A DNA stretch of 64,000 nucleotides, taken from CAVXHQ01 sp963761735. Its GTDB lineage: Bacteria; Pseudomonadota; Alphaproteobacteria; Rhodobacterales; Rhodobacteraceae. Shown piece by piece: positions 25,720-33,914 of this stretch (its first letter is position 1; each line of letters opens with the position of its first letter). The DNA lies in NCBI GenBank assembly GCA_963761735.1, contig CAVXHQ010000001.1:186001-250000 (forward strand), read 5' to 3'. The position numbers and the translations under genes were made by a program. The notes beneath the pieces were generated by a model. It had not been told where the DNA came from. It did not search any database and saw nothing but the letters and a program-made list of their open reading frames with translations.

Positions 25720-26370
25720 TCAGGCTTCTTTCCGTTCGGCATCCGCCGGCTCGCCGCCGAACATTGCCCAGAATTCGTCGCGGGCATTGCTGCGCGGGAA
25801 CGCGGTGGCTGGTGTCGGCACATCGAGAAAACGGCAGAGCGGTTCCCACCCATCTGTCGGCGTGAACACCAGCAGCCGGTCCGCTGCCACGGTGGCGCGG
25901 ACCTTTTCGTTATTGCGACGATAAGCAGCGATCGAACGTTCGCGATCAAGGCCGCCGAACACCCCGTCGACCAGCAGGATTTCCATCGTTCCGAACAATT
26001 CGAGGATGGGCGGTGGCACTGGAAGCGATTTGTAATGCGCAAAGAACTTGCCGATGGTCTTAGAATAGCTGGCCCACCAGTCGTCTTCCGGGCGCTCCGT
26101 GTGGATCACCTTCGCGTCGGGAAAGGCCACCAGCATATCCTGCCAGTAGGCGGCACCGGGAAAATCCACCTGCGACGTGTAACCCGCGAAAACCTGCGCC
26201 CAGTCGACATCATGCCCCGCGGCAAGGGCATGCCAGTGCGCGGGCTGGTCTGGGTTGCCCATGACCTCGACCATGTGGTGACATGGGCCGAAGCCCAGTT
26301 CTTCCAGCGCCATCTTGGTTGACATGGTTCCAGTCCGGCCGAAGCCGGAGCCGATGATCTGAAGAGTCAT
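25720..26370 (-). CDS. Sulfotransferase of the Sulfotransfer_4 type
   Basis: 216 residues opening IIGSGFGRTGTMSTKMALEELGFGPCHHM, the phosphate-binding loop of the PF17784 group. It then has AKVIHTERPEDDWWASYSKT in the place of the 3'-phosphate motif. Relatives are annotated as sulfotransferase family proteins; few have tested substrates. It differs from the classical sulfotransferase at 21574-22461. The start overlaps the stop of the upstream gene (ATGA, 26367-26370). Confidence 0.82.
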   Translation of the reverse strand: MTLQIIGSGFGRTGTMSTKMALEELGFGPCHHMVEVMGNPDQPAHWHALAAGHDVDWAQVFAGYTSQVDFPGAAYWQDMLVAFPDAKVIHTERPEDDWWASYSKTIGKFFAHYKSLPVPPPILELFGTMEILLVDGVFGGLDRERSIAAYRRNNEKVRATVAADRLLVFTPTDGWEPLCRFLDVPTPATAFPRSNARDEFWAMFGGEPADAERKEA

Positions 26371-27116
26371 TGCGTCGATTCCTTGCTTGTTGTCGAAGTG
26401 GTCGAGGCAAACGGGTCACCGTCCCAGTCGCCATGGCTGCGCAGCGCGCGCAGACGGGTGAAGGACGAGTAGTCGAACATCAGACCGGCGCGGCTTTCCT
26501 CCATCCGGACGCGGTGGCGGCCGTCGTGATAGGCGGCTTCGCGCATCGCCTCGTCCGAGCGCCAGAGCGAGCAGGTGAAACCTTCGCGCCCGTCGGTGCC
26601 GTTGAACACGTCGTTGCGCAGATTCGAGGGCAGCGCGCCATACCACGCCATCACCTCGGACACGCCTTCCACGAAGAGCCGGATGCGGGGCAGCATCCAG
26701 TCCTCGCGCGACAGGAACCCCGCTGTGGTGACGACGACCAACGGACCGCCGGGATCGGCAGCGGCTGGGCGCACGGCGGTGCGATCTTCGACATGGCCGC
26801 GCCAGTTCACCTTGCCCCGGTGCGACACCGGGATGGCGAGGCAGTGCCACTCCGCGACGGCTTCTGCCAGCCAGGGCATCGCCGCACCCGGATCGGAAAG
26901 AATCGACTCGGCCTTGTCCCGGCTGTCCCAGATCCCCAGCCCGCCCCAGGTCTCCGAAGTCAGTGTCGTTAGCCCATCCGCGCCGGGCACGTGCTGCGGG
27001 CAGAAACGCCAGACCGAAGCGCCTGGCGCGGCGGGAAAGCTTCGGTCCCGAGCGGCGATCGGCGCGGCAAAGCGCACCCGGTGCAGCGTGATCCAGTCGT
27101 GGCTCTGTTCGCTCAT
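26367..27116 (-). CDS. CrtA-like (spheroidene monooxygenase-like) protein
   Basis: 249 residues from ATG 27116; the frame is open to 27173. Segments such as AVAEWHCLAIPVSHRGKVNW, VVVTTAGFLS, ISEVMAWYGALP-like and FTCSLWRSDEAMREAAYHDG resemble the dimeric alpha-beta-barrel proteins grouped with spheroidene monooxygenase CrtA. The haem-binding or substrate function cannot be confirmed by eye. No carotenoid genes are nearby, so a carotenoid role is unlikely. It heads a run of tightly coupled genes. Confidence 0.45.
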   Translation of the reverse strand: MSEQSHDWITLHRVRFAAPIAARDRSFPAAPGASVWRFCPQHVPGADGLTTLTSETWGGLGIWDSRDKAESILSDPGAAMPWLAEAVAEWHCLAIPVSHRGKVNWRGHVEDRTAVRPAAADPGGPLVVVTTAGFLSREDWMLPRIRLFVEGVSEVMAWYGALPSNLRNDVFNGTDGREGFTCSLWRSDEAMREAAYHDGRHRVRMEESRAGLMFDYSSFTRLRALRSHGDWDGDPFASTTSTTSKESTQ

Positions 27117-27315
27117 GCCTTCGCCTTCAGCTAAATTGCCAGTCATCGACCCCTTGGGACGATCCGGCGACAAGGGTGCGCGGCGGTCTCCGGCCCGCGC
27201 GGGATCTGTCGGAGCGGCGCCGCCCGACCCAGCCCATTCCTTCGGCCTTCCCGATCGGCGCCGCGACGCGCAAGCTGCGGTCTGGCGGCTGGTAGACGCG
27301 CCTGCGTCGGCGGTG

Positions 27316-27729
27316 TCAGGTCCAGCCGAGGGCGCGCATCGACTGGGCGTCGTTCCAGATCTTGGTCATGTGCTTGATCTTCGGGCCATCAAACTCCATC
27401 GCATAGACGTAGTCAGCCGCCACGCTGCGCCCGGTCGGCGGCACCGGCCCGCCCTCGGCCGTGTGGGTCCCGTGGAACACTGCGAAACCCAGCACCGTGG
27501 CGCGCGCCTCGTCGGCGGCGAAGGCCTTCATTTCATAGCGGCCGTCCGGCGCCAGCTTCAGCAGACCCTCCATCCAGCCGGCATAGGCCTCGATCGTGCC
27601 AATCTCCGCCAGGGCGTCGGACTGACAGGAGAAGGTGGCGCCCGGCGTGCAGAAAGGCGCGCAGGCGGCCCAGCCCTTGCCCGTCTCGATGGTGTCGAAG
27701 AACGCGGCGGCGGTGTCGGTCATCGTCAT
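27316..27729 (-). CDS. NTF2-like (SnoaL superfamily) protein
   Basis: 137 residues: TDTAAAFFDTIETGKGW at the N-terminus, CTPGATFSCQ, IEAYAGWMEGLLKLAPDGRYE and VAADYVYAMEFDGPKIKHMTKIWND match the SnoaL-like/NTF2 group. It is separated from its neighbours by about 200 bp on each side (27117-27315 and 27730-27963). No gene is seen in those gaps, which may contain promoters for the downstream run. Confidence 0.8.
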   Translation of the reverse strand: MTMTDTAAAFFDTIETGKGWAACAPFCTPGATFSCQSDALAEIGTIEAYAGWMEGLLKLAPDGRYEMKAFAADEARATVLGFAVFHGTHTAEGGPVPPTGRSVAADYVYAMEFDGPKIKHMTKIWNDAQSMRALGWT

Positions 27730-27963
27730 GGACTTGTTAATGGTGTCTCTTCCTGTCAGGTGGCCGCGATCTGCGGCGAGTTTTTCAAATGGGGCAGGTT
27801 TGCGCGTCGCTCGCTACACCACCGGCTAAAAAACTTCTAAAGCTGATCGACGCGGACCGGCTCAGCACAGCGATACGGCGTCTTCGGGCGTCGCAAGGCC
27901 CGCAACATTAGGCTGGCGGAAAAGGGTCGCACGACCGATGCCGTTCCGGCCCCTCGGAGCCAC

Positions 27964-28296
27964 TCACCCGTGCGGCGGTTGGTATGCACCCGTGACCTCG
28001 CCCGCCTTCGTCATCGCCGCCATCGCGTCGGCCGAAGTCATCAGTTTCGTCGTCGCGCAGCCCGAAACGGTACCAGCGGATGCGACGGCGGCGGCACCCG
28101 CCATCATGAAGGTGTCATCGGGGCCTTCGATCAGGCAGACGACGTCGTACTGGCCAAAGGCAAAGAACAGGTGATGCAACTTGCCGCCAAGCGCCTCCAC
28201 CAGTTTGCGCGCTGCGGCTTCGCGATCGCTCGGATTGGCGACCATGCTCTTGATGGCGTCGGCGGAGTAGCTCAGTTGATAAAGATAAAATGGCAT
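27964..28296 (-). CDS. GYD-domain protein
   Basis: 110 residues from ATG 28296 behind a strong AGGGAGGA ribosome-binding site; longer open frames upstream lack one. MPFYLYQLSYSADAIKSMV, EALGGKLHHLFFAFGQYDVV and IEGPDDTFMMAGAAAVASAG are the GYD (PF08734) pattern, a small ferredoxin-like fold of unknown biochemical function. It is the first gene after the regulator and commonly travels with NTF2-like genes and such regulators. Confidence 0.83.
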   Translation of the reverse strand: MPFYLYQLSYSADAIKSMVANPSDREAAARKLVEALGGKLHHLFFAFGQYDVVCLIEGPDDTFMMAGAAAVASAGTVSGCATTKLMTSADAMAAMTKAGEVTGAYQPPHG

Positions 28297-28426
28297 GGCG
28301 CGGTCCTCCCTCAGACGGGGCCGCGGCACCATTGCCGTTCGTCCCCTTTCACATGCTGGGCGGCCCGACAGGGCGGCGTCTACAAGAGCCGCTAAAAAGA
28401 TATAAATCCGCTTCATATTGCGGATG

Positions 28427-29974
28427 CTACCGAAGCGCCTGCGCAGCCTCCGGCGGTGCGAGGCCCGCGGCGATGCGAAAGAACAGGTCTGCACGGGCGA
28501 GGTAATCGGGGTTCGAACTCAGCCATCGGCCGCCAAGGCGCGCCGCGACCAGGGCCGGTGCGATCGCCTCGACCCTCCGAAAAGCGGTTCGGGCACGGTC
28601 GATCCGCCCTGCGCCAACCCAGGCGATGGCGCCAAGAATCAGCGGCGTGGCGCTGTCGGCAGCCTCGGCCAGAGCCGCCTCGGACGCCTCCGCGGCCTCG
28701 GCATAGTTGCGCACCGCGAAATGCGTGAAGCCGAGCGCGGCCAGCATCGAGCCACGCGCGGGGTCACGCGGGCTGCGCCGCAGCGCGGCCTCGGCCAGTG
28801 GCACCCCCCTTGCGGCATCGCCGTGGAGCCCTTCATAGAGCCCCAGCCAGCCCAGCGTCACCGCGCAGTTGGGGTTCATCTCATGGGCGAGCCGCAATTC
28901 GGGCAAGGCCACGCTCGAATTCTGGCTCATGAACTGCAAGAGCGCCCGGATGCGCCGCGCGTGGTGATCGGTCGGGTCGGCCGCGATGGCGCGGGTCGCC
29001 TCCGCGATGCCGTCGGACAGCGTCTTGGGCATGGATGGCGTCGTCGCGTGGTAGGCGTGCCACCAGTTCACCCAAGCCAACACGCGCCATGCGAGCGCCG
29101 AGCCGGGATCGCGCGCCAGCGCCTGGCGCGCCAGTTCCGCCGCCTGCTCGCGCGGATCGGGATCATAGGCCATTTCGCCAGCCGAAATCGCCGCCCAGCC
29201 TCTCTGCGCCAGACCATGCGCTGGAAGGTCCTCGGGCGCGCAGATGCGATTTCGCGTGGCCTCGGCCCGGTCGATCTGCGGCGCGAGGCAAGTGACGACA
29301 GCACGCGCGACCAGCGCCTGCGTCTCGAAACATTCGGCCATGGCACGGTCGAAATTCTCCGCCCAGACATGCCCGCCGGTCGTCGCATCGATGAGCTGGG
29401 CAGTGACGCGAACCCGGTCAGGCGTCGCCCTTAAACTCCCCTCCACGACATAGCGCACGCCCAGAACGCTTGCGATTTCGCGCAGATCACGCGGTATGTC
29501 GCGATAGACGAAGGCCGAGTTGCGCGCGACGACGAACAGGTCGCGGAACCGCGACAGTTCGGTCGTGATATCCTCGACGAACCCGTCGGCCAGCCAGTCC
29601 AGGCCAGGATCGCCGCCCATGAGCGTGAAGGGCAGCACGACGACCGACGGACGGTCGGGAAGGGCCAGCGGCGGCGGATCCGGCGCGACATCAAGCGCAA
29701 AGCGCAGGCCCCGGCCGGCCACCGTGACAATGGCCTGTGTGCCGAGGACGCGGCGCAGGTTGGCGACCTGCACGTTCAGATTGTTCTCGCCCACCACTAC
29801 TCCGGGCCAGACCGACGCCATGATCTCGTCCCGCCCGATGACCCTTTCCCGGTTCACGACCAGCAGCTCCAGAAGATCGAATGCCCGCGCTCCAAGTGCA
29901 ACGACATCGACACCGCGACGAAGTTGCCGCGCCTGGGGCTCGAGGGTGAAATCTGAGAAGCGAAAGTTGTTCAT
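28427..29974 (-). CDS. Winged-helix DNA-binding regulator with TolB-like and TPR domains
   Basis: 515 residues. An OmpR/PhoB-type winged helix lies at about 5-95 (ALGARAFDLLELLVVNRERVI ... VGENNLNVQVANLRRVLG). A TolB-N-like domain follows at about 108-240 (SVVVLPFTLMGGDPGLDWLADG). TPR-like helical repeats run from about 270 to the end. There is no receiver domain and no transmembrane helix, unlike CadC. Regulators of this build are usually cytoplasmic and encoded beside the genes they control. It probably controls the leftward cluster 28296-20597. Its own promoter should lie in 29975-30100. Confidence 0.85.
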   Translation of the reverse strand: MNNFRFSDFTLEPQARQLRRGVDVVALGARAFDLLELLVVNRERVIGRDEIMASVWPGVVVGENNLNVQVANLRRVLGTQAIVTVAGRGLRFALDVAPDPPPLALPDRPSVVVLPFTLMGGDPGLDWLADGFVEDITTELSRFRDLFVVARNSAFVYRDIPRDLREIASVLGVRYVVEGSLRATPDRVRVTAQLIDATTGGHVWAENFDRAMAECFETQALVARAVVTCLAPQIDRAEATRNRICAPEDLPAHGLAQRGWAAISAGEMAYDPDPREQAAELARQALARDPGSALAWRVLAWVNWWHAYHATTPSMPKTLSDGIAEATRAIAADPTDHHARRIRALLQFMSQNSSVALPELRLAHEMNPNCAVTLGWLGLYEGLHGDAARGVPLAEAALRRSPRDPARGSMLAALGFTHFAVRNYAEAAEASEAALAEAADSATPLILGAIAWVGAGRIDRARTAFRRVEAIAPALVAARLGGRWLSSNPDYLARADLFFRIAAGLAPPEAAQALR

Positions 29975-30376
29975 CTGGTTCCGGAATGAAAAGTTGAATC
30001 AACTCTACCAACGATTTTTGTAGAACCGTGCTTTTTTTGACCGTTGAGGCAGAGGATGAACTCTGTCCAAGTCCCATTGTTCAGCAACGGTCGATGAACG
30101 AAGATGTTCGACAAGAAATCGTTGGGGCACTATTTATACTAATTTCAATATCTTACGGGGTAGAGAAGGTTCGACGTCAGGCCCATTCCCTCCGCCACCA
30201 CCTAACTCATTGATAAAAAAGGAATAAGAAGCCCCGAGAAGACCTCACCATTCTCAAGGGGTGGCGAGTTCGACGACGCGATGCGAGACTGTTGTTTCTT
30301 TGGACAATGGCGCCTGAACCCAGCTCAATCTCAGTCCGGATGTTTCAACGGTCCGGTTTCGCGATTCTTTGAGGGT
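29975..30376. other. Intergenic, no gene recognised
   Basis: This 400-bp stretch separates the winged-helix regulator from a recombinase remnant. It is clearly richer in A and T than its surroundings (for example around 30120-30230). Only short frames without family features are present. It should include the promoter of the leftward regulator. Confidence 0.6.
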
Positions 30377-30755
30377 CTAGAGCGTTGCGAGTGCCGCGCG
30401 CTGGTCCTGCCAACTGGCAGGCAGATCCTGGCGTTTGATCCATTCGGACGTGAAGCCGAGGGGATGTGTGCCGCGGCTGATGTCTTCGGGGATGTCCGGC
30501 GCGGTAGACAGTAAGGTCTATCATGTGTTGAACGCGACTGCGCTTATGGCCTTCGACATCAGCGATCTCGGTGAATGCCGCGCCCGCCTTGAACCGTTCA
30601 TACCACGACCTTGCCTTGCGGATATTGGCCATAAGAGTGGCGTCTACTGTTGCGGGCTGCGCGCCGGGGATCATACGCGTTTCGTTGCCGCGTCGCTTGA
30701 GCTCGATTGACGGCGTGAATGTAAGGGTGTCTTTCGCTGACTGATCTTCAGCCAC
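30377..30755 (-). pseudogene. Serine recombinase/resolvase, C-terminal remnant with frameshift
   Basis: The minus strand reads TFTPSIELKRRGNETRMI, then ANIRKARSWYERFKAGAAF and RSRVQHMIDL. In another frame it continues PDIPEDISRGTHPLGFTSEW and IKRQDLPASWQDQRAALATL to a stop at 30377-30379. This is the conserved C-terminal region of the large serine recombinases common in alphaproteobacterial mobile elements. The catalytic N-terminal resolvase domain is absent. The frame breaks at about 30510-30530. Confidence 0.75.
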
Positions 30756-30874
30756 ATCTAGTATTTCAGCTAAGGTTCGGAGTTCAAATGGATGGTCATT
30801 CGGCGCCGCCGCAGGCGTAGTCTTCCGGCGGGGGGTGCCTGTTGCGGGTGAGGGTTTGTCGGCTGTCTGACCTT

Positions 30875-31855
30875 ATGGGTGCGCATATGGACAGAGCCGG
30901 GGTAGTGACGCTGGACGTGGTGGATACGGGCCGGCGGCGTCGCTGGACGGATGCGGAGAAGCAGCGGATCATCGAGGAAAGCTTCGCGGGGCCCCGGCAA
31001 GTGGCGCAGACGGCGCGGCGTCACGGAATGTCCCGCTTTTTGCTGACGACGTGGCGGCGGCCGCACCGGCAAGATCTGCTTTCTGGGGCCGGAACTCCGG
31101 CGCCGGGATTTGCATCTGTGACATTGGCGCTCGGGCCGCCATCCACGCCTGCAACGTCGTCCTCGGTCGCGGAGTCCGGCCGCACGGCGATCGTGTTGTG
31201 TAACGGGCGGCGGATCGTCCTGGGCGCGGGGGATGGACCCGGCGGCGCCCGCGCAGCTCATCGCGGTGGTCGAGCGGGCATGATCGCGCTGCCGCCGGGC
31301 GCTCGGGTCTGGCTGGCCGACGGGGTGACGGACATGCGCGAGGGCGTGCCGGGGCTGGCGCTGCTGCCGCCGGGCGCTCGGGGCTGGCTGGCCGACGGGG
31401 TGCGGGACGTGCGCGAGGGCATGCCGGGGCTGGCGCTGCTGCCGCCGGGCGCTCGGGTCTGGCTGGCCGACGGGGTGACGGACGTGCGCAAGGGCATGCC
31501 GGGGCTGGCGCTGCTGGTGCAGCAGGGGCTCGGGTCTGGCTGGCCGACGGGGTGCGGGACGTGCGCGAGGGCATGCCGGGGCTGGCGCTGCTGCCGCCGG
31601 GCGCTCGGGTCTGGCTGGCCGATGGGGTGACGGACATGCGCGAGGGCGTGCCGGGGCTGGCGCTGCTGCCGCCGGGCGCTCGGGTCTGGCTGGCCGACGG
31701 GGTGACGGACATGCGCGAGGGCGTGCCGGGGCTGGCGCTGCTGGTGCAGGAGGGGCTCGGGCGTGACCCGCATGCGGGAGACCTGCACGTGTTCCGCGGC
31801 CGTTCCGGCTCGATGGTCAGGTTTCTCTGGCACGACGGGGTGAGGTGGTCCTGAT
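30875..31855 (+). mobile_element. Degenerate IS66 remnant (tnpA + expanded tnpB)
   Basis: The first part encodes an IS66 TnpA-like protein (RRRRWTDAEKQRIIEESF, then VAQTARRHGMSRFLLTTWRR). It is shifted by one base in the G run at about 31226-31230; the other frame supplies the expected end (MDPAAPAQLIAVVERA, stop overlapping ATG 31280). tnpB follows from 31280: its N-terminal segment is repeated six times (31289-31740), then QEGLGRDPHAGDLHVFRGR. It is cut at about 31855, where IS3-like sequence begins. tnpC and both ends are missing. Confidence 0.85.
31289..31740 (+). repeat. 75-bp tandem repeat x6 within IS66 tnpB remnant
   Basis: The units start at 31289, 31364, 31439, 31514, 31591 and 31666. 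Five are 75 bp and the fourth is 77 bp. A typical unit encodes LPPGARVWLADGVTDMREG followed by VPGLAL, the normally single N-terminal segment of TnpB. Unit four opens with CTGGTGCAGCAG, the natural downstream sequence of tnpB, so it records a recombination joint. Its two extra bases shift the frame, splitting the gene into 31280-31560 and 31552-31854 frames. Confidence 0.93.
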
Positions 31856-31902
31856 TTTTCGACCAGCTTTCCGCCTGGCTAAGCTATCGCATTGGTTTCA
31901 TG

Positions 31903-32250
31903 TCAGGCGGCGGTTTTCAGGGGCTGGGGCGACGTATCATAGGCCTCGCTCGGGGTCAGCAGCCCGTGCGATGAGTGCGGGCGTTTTTCATTGTAGTAGC
32001 TGATCCAGGTACCGATCCCGGCTCTCGCCTCCGATCCGGTCTCGAAGGCCAAGGTCAGGCCGGTGATGATGATGATGATCATCACTGCGATGATCTTGGC
32101 GACCGGGCCTTCGATGGATTCGAGGATTGCCTGCAGCGGCGCCTCCCAAGGCATTGACGAGCCTGCTGCGCGGGCGGGGGAGGCTAAGGTCAATGAGACG
32201 AAGGCGGTAATGCAGAACGCGTCGAGCTTCCCGGCGGATGGGTCTTCCAT
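31903..32250 (-). CDS. Chimeric ORF: TrbC/VirB2-like pilin fused to IS3 transposase tail
   Basis: A 115-residue open frame. Residues about 1-68 are a VirB2/TrbC-type prepilin: signal-like LDAFCITAFVSLTLASPARA, then APLQAILESIEGPVAKIIAV and a hydrophobic helix ending ITGLTLAF. The next residues, ETGSEARAGIGTWISYYNEK, then RPHSSHGLLTPSEAYD, are the C-terminus of an IS3-family transposase. The second pilin helix has therefore been replaced. The gene follows trbB with its start 10 bp after the trbB stop. It is probably non-functional as a pilin. Confidence 0.8.
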   Translation of the reverse strand: MEDPSAGKLDAFCITAFVSLTLASPARAAGSSMPWEAPLQAILESIEGPVAKIIAVMIIIIITGLTLAFETGSEARAGIGTWISYYNEKRPHSSHGLLTPSEAYDTSPQPLKTAA

Positions 32251-32259
32251 GGACCAACA

Positions 32260-33240
32260 TTAAGGGGATCCTTTGCTGATATCGGTTGCGGGGGACAGAC
32301 GATAGTCACCAGTCGCATCAAGGCCTTCGACGTGCGCCAGTTCAGAGAGGCGGCGCGCGGAGCCGCCTCCCGACAGGGCGGCGACGCGATCAATCGTTTC
32401 GGCAATCAGCGTGCGCGGGACAGTGATGACAGCTTCCTGAATGAGTTGTTCCATGCGACGCTGGGCACCAAGAGCCGTCACGGCATGGATCGTGCCAATG
32501 CCGCCGGGGTGAACCGTGCCCCAGGCTTTGAGGAGGTCGAGTGCTTCTGGGCCGCGCACCTCACCGATGGGAATCCGGTCAGGCCGCAGACGTAATGACG
32601 AGTGCACGAGGTCGGAAAGCGAGGCGACATTGTCCTTGGTACGCAGCGCCACCAGGTTCGGGACAGCGCATTGCAACTCGCGGGTGTCCTCGATCGGGAC
32701 GACGCGATCCTCTGTCTTGGCAATTTCGGCCAGGAGGGCGTTCGTGAGGGTGGTCTTGCCGGTCGATGTCCCACCGGCAACGAGGATGTTGTGGCGCTTT
32801 GCCACCGCGTTGCGAAGAACATTCGCTTGTGCTGCGGACATGATGGCGGCTGTGACGTAGTCGCCGAGCGTGAAGACGGCGACCGCGGGTTTGCGGATCG
32901 CGAACGTTGGAGCTGCCACGACTGGCGGTAACAGGCCCTCGAACAGTTCACCGGTCTCGGGCAACTCGGCGGAGACGCGCGGTGCGCCCGCATGAACCTC
33001 CGCGCCAACATGATGGGCGACTAATCGAATGATCCGCTCACCGTTGACGGCAGACAGAAGCTCATCGGTAGCGCAAAGACCTTCGGTTAGCCGGTCGATC
33101 CAGAACCGGCCATCAGGATTGAGCATGACCTCGACGACTTCAACATCATCGAGATATTCAGAGATAGCAGGGCCAAGCGCGGTGCGCAGCAAGCGGCTGC
33201 CGCGAGAAACTGCCTCTGAGGGGATCCGTGAAGCCGTCAT
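32260..33240 (-). CDS. trbB: Conjugal transfer ATPase TrbB
   Basis: 326 residues, the VirB11/PulE-type hexameric ATPase that powers pilus assembly of trb-type type IV secretion. An N-terminal domain (ISEYLDDVEVVEVMLNPDGR) is followed by Walker A VAGGTSTGKTTLTNALL at about 153-169, the Asp box VPIEDTRELQC, the Walker B-like region PDRIPIGEVRGPEALDLL and the His box WGTVHPGGIGTIHA. The length is normal. Only trbC follows, broken by IS3, and no other trb genes remain, so the conjugation system is lost. The 674 bp upstream hold no recognised gene. Confidence 0.93.
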   Translation of the reverse strand: MTASRIPSEAVSRGSRLLRTALGPAISEYLDDVEVVEVMLNPDGRFWIDRLTEGLCATDELLSAVNGERIIRLVAHHVGAEVHAGAPRVSAELPETGELFEGLLPPVVAAPTFAIRKPAVAVFTLGDYVTAAIMSAAQANVLRNAVAKRHNILVAGGTSTGKTTLTNALLAEIAKTEDRVVPIEDTRELQCAVPNLVALRTKDNVASLSDLVHSSLRLRPDRIPIGEVRGPEALDLLKAWGTVHPGGIGTIHAVTALGAQRRMEQLIQEAVITVPRTLIAETIDRVAALSGGGSARRLSELAHVEGLDATGDYRLSPATDISKGSP

Positions 33241-33914
33241 TGTATCCTCTGTTTGACAGAGGGGTCAGCAGTCGCCCTCTGGTTTGGGGCGATTAAGAGA
33301 ACTACATCTGGACGTGCGCAATAGGGAGACGGCCTTAGTAGTGTTCTAGAGTGGGATTACAGGGGAAGGGTGGGACGCTGATTGCGTCGCTGGGAGTCGG
33401 CACGCGCACCAACAGTTAGAAATAGCGCGTTGGAAGTGCGATAGGTGGGGCAATTCACCAATCCAACACGGATCGACTGATCCGTTCTAAATTCCAATTT
33501 GTCAGACCACTTCCGGGGTGGGGAAGAGAAGTAATGCGGAAATGCGAGGGCACCGTTCCGACGGGACGACTGAGGCTTAGCGGATCTTCGGGGATCCCTT
33601 TGGAACGAGGTTTCTGCGTCTATTTATACCCTTCAACCGAAACGGCTTCGAGAAGCTGTAACGTAAAAGACCCCGTCAAGGATCATGTTATTGGACCATC
33701 CGATTGAGACGACATTTGTTCAGGCAGCGTTGAGCGTTCCACGAAGCTACCTTGTTGTCCGTTCACCGATCCCCTGTCGGACAACCGCCACCCGCTCCGT
33801 CCCCACGGCACGACGGCGTCCAAGCCAGGCGAAATTGTCTGGTGTCTCCCGAACGATCCGCAACGGCATCGGTCTGCCTTCGCTGTGGACGTGGTTTCCG
33901 ATGCGGCAGGGATC
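33241..33914. other. Intergenic, no gene recognised
   Basis: 674 bp between the start of trbB (leftward) and the end of a response regulator (leftward). Only short frames without family features are present. The part next to trbB should hold its promoter. A TCATTGTATCCTCTGTTTGACAG-like AT-rich patch at about 33238-33260 is the only notable feature, and I cannot assign it. Confidence 0.5.

Noticed and set aside
26367..27116. Carotenoid biosynthesis gene crtA
   Set aside because: Only a general resemblance to the CrtA-like fold and no other carotenoid genes nearby; reported as CrtA-like only.
30028..30213. Small ORF in the AT-rich gap (61 codons)
   Set aside because: No ribosome-binding site or recognisable family; expected by chance in AT-richer DNA.
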